Below, one piece after another: positions 57,310 through 64,000 of a stretch of 64,000 bases of DNA. How positions within the stretch are numbered: position 1 is the first letter of the stretch; the number at the start of each line of letters is the position of its first letter. Under the pieces are notes generated by a model. That model worked only from the letters and a program-made list of their open reading frames with translations. It searched no databases and was not told where the DNA came from. The position numbers were made by a program, and so were the translations under genes. Origin of the DNA: Synchiropus splendidus (Eukaryota > Chordata > Actinopteri > Syngnathiformes > Callionymidae); contig NC_071334.1 of the NCBI RefSeq assembly GCF_027744825.2, forward strand, positions 71,423,937 through 71,487,936. Reading direction: 5' to 3'.

Positions 57310-57612
57310 CCATCACTGTCACCGCCTTCGTCTTCATCATCAGCACATTTGTCTTCATCATCACCACCTTCCTCTTCATCATCACACCGTCTTCATCATC
57401 ACCACCTTCGTCTTCATCATCACCACCATCTTCATCATCACACCGTCTTCATCATCTCACTTCATCTTCGTCACCACCACCATCTTCATCATCACACCTT
57501 CGTCTTCATCATCACCACCTTCGTCTTCATCACACCTTCCTCTTCGTCACCACCACCATCTTCATCATCACACCTTCGTCTTCATCACACCTTCATCATC
57601 ATCACCACCGTC
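57310..57612. repeat. Imperfect (TCATCA/CACCTTCGTCTT)n repeat
   Basis: Short units of TTCATCATCACC and TTCGTCTTCATC occupy the 3' flank of the GPCR gene. Confidence 0.9.
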
Positions 57613-58131
57613 CTCTTCGTCACCACCACAGCCATGGTTTCTCAGCATCATGACGCGTGTCACGCCTGCTTCACGTCTCCAACTGTAACCCAGGACATCA
57701 GCCCTTGTACAAACACATGCGACAGGATGTTTGACTGAAATAACCATCAGTGGCGGTTTGAAGCTTCCTGTCGAGCAGCAGCCACTTCCTGTTTCACACA
57801 TCTGACTCGCCAGTTGGGGGGTTCCCCCCGGCCGCTCCACGTATCCCCCCACCCCCAGCTGCAGCTCTGCAGCTTGAATGACGCTGTTTCAGTGCTGAAT
57901 TGCTCTTCGCCTCTCCTTCACCATGATGGAGGAATCAGTATCACAATAAACCAACAAACACAGTGGTGGCACTTTAACAAGTTCATTACGATTCATTATT
58001 TACAACAAAAAAGTAACTGAATTGAACGGACCAGTCTGCTCTCCAGACAGCAGGGACCCTCTGTCAGTGCAGCAGTTCCTGCTCCACTGATGCAGCCAGG
58101 ATGAGAACAACAACAACAACCATGGAGGAAT

Positions 58132-58173
58132 CCTCCCTGAACCAAAGCAGCTGTTGGCTTTGGTTCAGGGAGG
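58132..58173. repeat. Perfect 17-bp hairpin
   Basis: CCTCCCTGAACCAAAGC at 58132-58148 and its exact complement GCTTTGGTTCAGGGAGG at 58157-58173, with an 8-base loop. Confidence 0.9.
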
Positions 58174-58254
58174 TTTTTCACTACACAGTGTCCAGGGTTT
58201 CCACCACTCTGGATGGACTGGACATTCTGATCCAGATATTTCCAAGACATGAAA

Positions 58255-58600
58255 AGAGTTTCAGTTGAACTCGGGTGAGATCGAGACTTGAACAGAGCTT
58301 CAGTTGAACTCGGGTGAGATCGAGACTTGAACAGAGCTTCAGTTGAACTCGGGTGAGATCGAGACTTGAACAGAGCTTCAGTTGAACTCGGGTGAGATCG
58401 AGACTTGAACAGAGCTTCAGTTGAACTCGGGTGAGATCAAGACTTGAACAGAGCTTCAGTTGAACTCGGGTGAGATCAAGACTTGAACAGAGCTTCAGTT
58501 GAACTCAGGTGAGATCAAGACTTGAACAGAGCATCATGGTGGTTTATTGTCAAACTGGTGCAGAATCAACAATATTCTGTTGTTTAACTGTGTACGGCTC
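58255..58600. repeat. 39-bp minisatellite with conserved 3' flank, copy 2 of the dispersed element
   Basis: About seven units of the same 39-bp repeat found at 16.8-17.7 kb, in the same orientation, followed by the same flank 'catcatggtggtttattgtc' and 'aatattctgttgtttaactg'. Homology fades after about 60 bases of flank. Confidence 0.92.
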
Positions 58601-58931
58601 CATCCATCATCCATCATCCCCAGCCAGCCTTGAGCCTCTTGTGAGGACGAGGGTTTATCATCACCACATTTCCTTTCTCTTTCATTTCCCCAAATATTGT
58701 CCCTCAGTGGGACATTGCGAGCCACTCTCTCTCTCTCTCACACACACACGCAGGCACATGCTCGCTCGCTCGCTCTCTCTCTCGGTCAAGGTGCGTGTGC
58801 ACGGCGGAGCAACGAACTCCCGGCAGGTCATCGACCCCGACACTGGTGCGGCGTTCCAGACGTGCGGAGCTGGTGGTTTGGTTGTGAGGCAGTTGGGAGC
58901 GAGGGATCTCCGGAGAGTGCGCTGGACAGCC

Positions 58932-60660
58932 ATGGCTGCCCGCCTGCAGCTGCTGGGTCTGCTCCTGGGTCTGGTGTCCTGGTGTCTGCAGTCCAGCTGC
59001 ACCTCCTCACACGCCTGGAAGGTGCGCAGCCAGGCCGAGTCGGTGAGCAGCAGCCAGTGGCAGCTGGAGGGTCTGTGGATGAGCTGCGCCGCCACCTCGC
59101 TGGGCGCGCTGCACTGCAGCCGCTTCAAGACCGTGCTGGGGCTGCCGGGTGAGTAGTGACGGTGAGACGAAGCTTCGCGCCGAGGCGTTCAGAGGACTTG
59201 GTTCGACTCATGAGTCGACTCTTCGAGAAGGTTCACATGCGGTCTGGCGCCACCTAGTGGAGAGTAAGCTTCTGCGCGCGTGAGCAGTGGCATCGTCTTC
59301 CACAATATCAGACATAGATGTTTGGGAGGACGCGGATGAGACGTACACACTCACACAGCAACATTCCATTTCAGTTATTTTCATTCCAAACCAGATGTTT
59401 TTTTCCAACTGTGTTTGGACTGAGGCCGTTTCTTCTCTGAGCCCGACACCTGTGAGCCATGACCTTGTTGGCAGAGGTCAGACGCAAGTGTTGCCGGAGC
59501 AGTTCCATGACTTGACAAGAGTCATCCATACACAGCTGCTCACAAAACCTGACAAGACGGCCAACCTCCGATGCCTTTCTTCAATCTGGAATTGAACTGC
59601 CCCATCCACTTCCTGAAGGGGTCACGTGCTGCGGCCAGTTGGAGGCTGCGACGAAGGCCAAAGGCAGCGAAACCAAATGTTGCCCTCCGGCTCTCTAAAA
59701 GGTGTCACGTCACAGAAGAAATCATGCAGGAACCTGGTGGCCCACTCAGCCAGACGCCAGCTCAACTCTTGCTGTACACCACTGGAAATACTTCCCCAAT
59801 AGCCTCTCAACTCCAGCCACGCATCTTCAACAAAGCAGCAAACACCCAATATAGGTCTCTGTGAGTCCAACAGTGAATCCTCGCTCAGGCGTGCGTGTGC
59901 GTGTGTGTGTGCGTGCGTGTCTCCAGCCCAGCTGCAGGCCTGCCGGGCCCTGATGGTCCTCTCTCTGCTGCTGGGGTTCGGGGCCACCGTCCTGACGGTT
60001 CTCGGGCTGAAGTGCACCAAGATGGGCGGCGCCTCGGAGACACACAAGAGTCACATGGTGCTGGGCGGCGGCCTCACCTTCCTCCTCTCCGGTGAGTCGC
60101 GGGCCCGCAGCTGAGCTGGGGCCACTCTCACGCCCGCTGCTCCCCGGCAGGTTCCCTCACGCTCATCGCCGTCTCCTGGTACGCCGGCGCAGTCATCCAC
60201 GACTTCTACAGCCCCGTGTTCGGCGGCGTGAGGTGAGGCAGAGCGGCGGCCGCCGAGTCCCTGCAGGGTGCTGACGGCGAGCACGTGTCCTCAGGTTCGA
60301 GCTGGGATCGGGCGTCTACCTGGGATGGGCGGCGTCGTGTCTCTCTCTGATGGGAGGGTCGCTTCTGTGCAGCAGCTGCAGGAGGAGCTCGCCACCCCCG
60401 CGGTGAGTGCCGCTCTGGGACGCCCTGGTGCGGCCATGGGGTCCAGAGGTCACCGACACCAGCCGCTCCGCTTGACTGATGTGACCTGCCGCCTCTGAGG
60501 CGCTGTGCCTCCCGCCAGGTCTGAACCCGAGTGTGCTTGCAGGTCTTGCAGCTACAGAGCAGCACGGCCTCCCGGCTGCAGCGCCACCCAGGGGCCGGGA
60601 CAGAGCATCTACACCGCAGCGCCCCCCTCTGACTGCAGCTCAGCCAAAGCCTACGTGTGA
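58932..60660 (+). CDS. Claudin (claudin-1-like tight-junction protein)
   Basis: Exons 58932-59148, 59927-60091, 60151-60232, 60295-60402 and 60543-60660 join in phase to 229 residues. Claudins form the paracellular barrier of tight junctions. The first loop holds the signature W...GLWMSC...C ([23 protein letters not shown]). TM2 is [20 protein letters not shown] followed by KCTKM. TM3 is [19 protein letters not shown], and the second loop is [18 protein letters not shown]4 is [20 protein letters not shown]. The tail ends AKAYV, a PDZ-binding YV terminus. The text is closest to claudin-1/19, and CLDN1 is a neighbour of IL1RAP on human 3q28. AATAAA follows at 60673. TM1 ([20 protein letters not shown]) is less typical. 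Confidence 0.85.
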
Positions 60661-60672
60661 CAGCGTCCTGCC

Positions 60673-60678
60673 AATAAA
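60673..60678 (+). promoter_or_regulatory. Poly(A) signal of the claudin gene
   Basis: AATAAA, 12 bases after the stop codon. Confidence 0.7.
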
Positions 60679-61249
60679 CGAAAGCTGTGAACCTCAGGTG
60701 TGTGTGTGTCTCAGGTCCAGCGGCTCAAAGACTCAGCGGCTTCACGCAAAAGCCGCTCACACTACCACTGATGAAGGAGCAGCATGAAGTCAAGTGAGAG
60801 AGCACTCTTGAGTAAAGTAAGCGGCACCAGGAGCAGGAGCAGCAGGCGGCCAGCTTGGTCGGCTGGAGGATTTGGACGCAGCTCTCATACTGGACCCACT
60901 GGATCACTGCATCGCTCACTGGACAAAGCATTACCAAGCAGCTTATTCAGTAGCAGATGAATTGGAGCAACAATAAAATGTCAGCTTGATGGGCGGGCAG
61001 AGGACCAGCAGGGGGCGTCCCAACCCTTCAAACTGAGATTTGGATTTCATGTGAAGACTTGGACTGAAGATTGTGCAGAGATGCAGAGACTGTAACCCAA
61101 ACTTCTCTGCTGGTCATCCGCTGCACCCGCCGGCACTGTGTTTCTGAGGTGTGATGTGCAGGGTGGAGCGACGACAGGACGAGTGGCTGCGGTTCAGAAG
61201 CTGTGTGGGGGAGCTGTGACGTGACCTACCCCTACAAAACAATGGCACG
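60679..61249. other. Intergenic, no gene seen
   Basis: Ordinary-composition sequence after the claudin gene, with one short GT run at 60.70 kb. Confidence 0.45.
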
Positions 61250-62770
61250 TAATATTAAAGTGTAGTGTCTCCAATGTAGCAAGTGTTTTCTGTGACACTA
61301 TTGCCAAAGATTTCTGCTGAGTCAGGAAAAAAGGTGTCGTCGGGTTTGGATTTCAAGGTTTTGTGTCCAGGGCAATTGGCTATAACAAGCCGCCCCTAGT
61401 TCGGAGCACACGACCTCCCTTTGCCTCTCTGGTAAAGGGAGGTCGTGTGGTCAACTCAGTCAGCCTCTTGTTGCAGACACGGTTCTAAAACTATCATAGA
61501 TGTATCAACTTCATCTGATTATATTAGTGAGTCGTGTCGGCGCGTCACTGAGCGGGTTATTGAATTCGCCCGACCTGTTGAGAAACAGGTTCTTGACCTT
61601 ACAATGCTACACCTTCTACCATACTTAGCTTCGTTTAGGGACACATGATTAGATCCTCAAGCCATTCCTTAAATGAAATATTACCTCAGCCTTCTGAACT
61701 ACCACTTTATCATTGACCTAATAATTCAGGATGGAATAATGCTACCAGTCGAGACATTCACTACATGTGCACAGGGAAGGAAATCATCGAGCATTAACTC
61801 ACCTATAACCCAGTTGATGGTAGTACAGGAGCCAGTCGATTTCAGTACTTAATTCGTACTCAGTTTTATTTCGTTTTTATATCAAAAGTATTTCTTAAAA
61901 AAATTGATAAAAAGGATAACAAAACAGTAAAATCAATCAAGAATAAAATTCAATACAAAAATGATAAAAGGATAATAAAAACAATAACGTCAATAAACTC
62001 AAGGGTATCGCCAAACGCTAGTGCACATCCATAAATGTCCAAAAATCATATCATCAAAATGCGTACAATAAAAAGGATTAAGTCAAAGATCATAAAAATA
62101 TATTCAAAGTATATGCAATAAAAGAGATTAAGTCCAAAGAATTAATAATAAAAATCAACCAATCAATAATAAAAACCATAAGAGAACAACAAAAAGAGTT
62201 AAGTCAAATAGCCTAAGAGCAAGAGCAAGAGCACCGTCCCAAGTTAAGATACAAGACCTTACAGCAAACGGATGAAGCCAAAAGCGTGGAGCAAGAGCCA
62301 GAAGGGTCAGTTTATCCTCGACCTTTAGAGCAACATTGCTGATTTCAATAAACAATCCCCCACTGCGTCATTAATGGATGACGTGTTCTTGTCATCTTCA
62401 GTGGAAAGTTTTAATTTTCATCACGTCTTCTAGCTGTCGTCCTTAGTGGAAAGTTTTAACTTCATTAGAGACACCCCTCATGTCTTATGCAGATGTTTTA
62501 GATTCATTGAACATGCTGAGTGTTAGTTTCATTGTTTTGATAAATGTAACTTATCTTCTAAGTGAAGACCGCAATGATCTATTAATACAACGTACCTTCT
62601 AAGCGTTAACCATAATCGCAAGCTCAGCTTAAAACCTTGTCTGCTTACAAGTTCACCCTGAGTTCAGAGCATGTCCTGCTTGTAAGTTCCAAAGTGCAAA
62701 GCATACAGGTTCAATAAGTGCTCATAATAAGAGCAGGCCTTGGTTATAATATTTTCGATTTTCCAGTATA
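61250..62770. other. AT-rich island, possible mobile-element insertion
   Basis: Composition changes sharply from the surrounding GC-rich DNA to AT-rich sequence. From 61.9 to 62.2 kb there are degenerate repeats containing 'attaagtc' and 'aataaaa', and 'agtggaaagttttaa' occurs twice at about 62.40 and 62.45 kb. No coding frame or recognisable transposase or reverse transcriptase was found. Confidence 0.5.
61407..61449. repeat. 19-bp hairpin with 5-base loop
   Basis: CACACGACCTCCCTTTGCC pairs with GGTAAAGGGAGGTCGTGTG, with one G-T wobble and loop TCTCT. Confidence 0.9.
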
Positions 62771-63062
62771 TACAACAAAAGGTGTCTTCGCTGTAGCACT
62801 GGACGGCCCATATGGGGCGGGGCGGGGCTGGCCTTCTCTTCACCTCTGCGGCTGGTTCTGTGCGGGACAGCAGCAGATGGATTCCAGAGCCAAACACAGA
62901 GCTAATGCTCGCCCGGTTGCAGCTGAAATCTCTGTGAAACAAAGGGATCTTGAGTCTTAGCAGCAGTGATCTCCATTACAGCCTTCACGTCATGGAGGGC
63001 GGCTCAGGATTTGGGCCTAAAAAAAGGCTCCTCCTGCTGTCAGAACCCATCTTGTACTGCAG

Positions 63063-63072
63063 CCATTTAAGG
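63063..63072 (+). promoter_or_regulatory. Perfect CArG box (SRF site)
   Basis: CCATTTAAGG fits CC(A/T)6GG and lies about 120 bases before a TATA box and a small ORF. A looser CCTAAAAAAAGG lies at 63016-63027. Confidence 0.5.
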
Positions 63073-63182
63073 CACCAAAGCCACTACGTCTTTCATGGGC
63101 GGTGGGAGGTCAGAGCCTCCGGACCTTTCGTGATGTCACTCAGAGGTCTTTGGAGATCCGGCACGAAACGCTGACTGGAGGT

Positions 63183-63188
63183 TATAAA
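63183..63188 (+). promoter_or_regulatory. TATA box
   Basis: TATAAA within GTTATAAAGG, 36 bases before the ATG of the candidate micropeptide. Confidence 0.45.
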
Positions 63189-63218
63189 GGCCCCCGGGAG
63201 GAGAGGAAGGCTGGCGCC

Positions 63219-63377
63219 ATGAAGACTGAGACGGTGGGCCGCCTGCGAGAAGCCGCCCTCCTCCAGCGGTGGCCGAACCTTGGCATCACAAAGATGTCGG
63301 AACACTTCAGGCCGCACACCGTGGTGACCATCTTAGCTGCCTTAGTGTTGATGATCCTGTTCCTGATGTTCCTGTGA
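63219..63377 (+). CDS. Candidate 52-residue single-pass membrane micropeptide
   Basis: The frame starts MKTETVGRLREAALLQRW in a fair initiation context (GCCATGA). A second in-frame ATG at 63294 would give 27 residues starting MSEHFRPH. The C-terminal half is one hydrophobic helix (TVVTILAALVLMILFLMFL) that ends at the stop codon, so the protein would be tail-anchored, with a basic or polar cytosolic N-terminus. This topology resembles phospholamban and sarcolipin, but I see no clear sequence match. A CArG box, a TATA box and an AATAAA at 63720-63725 bracket it as a transcription unit of about 0.5 kb. The 5' UTR would be very short if the TATA box is used. I do not recognise the gene. It may also be a chance frame. 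Confidence 0.45.
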   Translation: MKTETVGRLREAALLQRWPNLGITKMSEHFRPHTVVTILAALVLMILFLMFL

Positions 63378-63719
63378 GGGGAGGAGGCAGAAGTGACACC
63401 AGAGCCCAGACAAGAGAACCATGGAGCTCCACTCGTGCGCCAAAGCTACCAGCGAGGACCCGGTCCCGGTGGAGGACAGCTTTGATGGTGGAGACTCGGG
63501 GGATCCAACATCACCGTGTGGAGATACCAGCGCAGCGTCCGACATGCCGTGAGGGTGGGACGCGCGCTCAGTGGTGACCCCCCCCAGGAAGGGAAGACTC
63601 CATCTCTCTTGGGATCCACAGCGCTCCGGACGCTTCAGTCAAGCTTCTCCTGCCGTCCGCTGCACTTCCAAAGCCCACCAGTGGGGGGCAGTAAAGGCCT
63701 GTGTGGGTCTTCACGCTAC

Positions 63720-63725
63720 AATAAA
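63720..63725 (+). promoter_or_regulatory. Poly(A) signal after the micropeptide ORF
   Basis: AATAAA, about 340 bases after the micropeptide stop codon, followed by a TGTGGAG stretch. Confidence 0.4.
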
Positions 63726-64000
63726 TGCAGTGTGGAGCGCTTCTGGTTCTTCACTTCTTGGTCCTGGTCCTGGTACTCTGTCCCACACTGTCCTGATCAC
63801 ACACACTCCTCTCATGCTGGAGCACAGTCAGGTGACCTCAGCCTCAGCCTCTCATGAGACAAAGCATGGTGAAGCAGTTTATTCAACAGCAGATACTTGA
63901 TGAATATGATGGTAAGTAAAATATCATGATTCCCACAGACTGCACCACGTGCTGCGGTGCAGATCCAGGCAGCCACGACATGCAGCGGGACCTGTGGAGT

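Noticed and set aside
56257..57738. 493-codon plus frame and a 416-codon minus frame over the GPCR
   Set aside because: Both are shadows of the GC-rich P2Y-type receptor exon in other frames. They show no domain and low-complexity composition.

Overview
This window is vertebrate nuclear DNA, almost certainly from a percomorph-type teleost fish. All genes are split by short GT-AG introns, many under 150 bp, and intergenic distances are small. The sequence is full of (CA)n and other tandem arrays, and the recognisable proteins (DGKD, SAG, ATG16L1, Kunitz inhibitor, TM4SF19, RNF168, EXOC3L, IL1RAP, P2Y-type receptor, claudin) are vertebrate families. Nothing prokaryotic (operons, CRISPR, phage) is present. 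Long open frames inside the tandem arrays are artefacts.

Layout. 0.2-6.7 kb (-): complete diacylglycerol kinase delta. 9.8-11.4 kb (+): a secreted collagen/C1q protein of otolin type. 13.0-14.8 kb (-): a decayed visual arrestin (sag) remnant. 15.2-21.3 kb (-): atg16l1, with a 39-bp minisatellite element and a 265-bp duplication in its introns. DGKD, SAG and ATG16L1 are neighbours on human 2q37, so this block is conserved synteny. 22.0-22.5 kb: 3' end of an L2-type LINE. 22.9-24.9 kb (-): Kunitz/MANSC protease inhibitor, head-to-head with tm4sf19 (25.4-26.2 kb, +). tm4sf19 in turn runs tail-to-tail into rnf168 (26.3-29.2 kb, -); TM4SF19 and RNF168 are close together on human 3q29. A MITE and an interstitial telomere repeat lie in an rnf168 intron. 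29.2-32.9 kb is transposon-rich (foldback element, RTE-type LINE fragment). 32.9-36.5 kb (-): a 16-finger C2H2 protein. 37.0-42.6 kb (-): an EXOC3-like (TNFAIP2 family) gene. 46.8-52.6 kb (+): il1rap with two very large intronic arrays. 53.0-56.2 kb: a roughly 3.1-kb 16-bp minisatellite that runs up to a P2Y-type GPCR exon. 58.9-60.7 kb (+): a claudin-1-like gene; IL1RAP and CLDN1 are neighbours on human 3q28. 61.2-62.8 kb is an AT-rich island. 63.0-63.7 kb holds a candidate tiny membrane-peptide gene with a CArG box, a TATA box and a poly(A) signal.

The genes do not form a pathway. Immune and autophagy themes recur (il1rap, atg16l1, P2Y-type receptor), but that is probably coincidence of synteny. 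The strongest biological observations are the lesions in sag, the same minisatellite-bearing element at two sites 41 kb apart, the overlapping tails of tm4sf19 and rnf168, a TA-flanked MITE next to telomeric repeats, and the micropeptide candidate. Coordinates of spliced genes run from start codon to stop codon. Exon limits were read by eye from splice signals and homology recalled from memory; no search was run.
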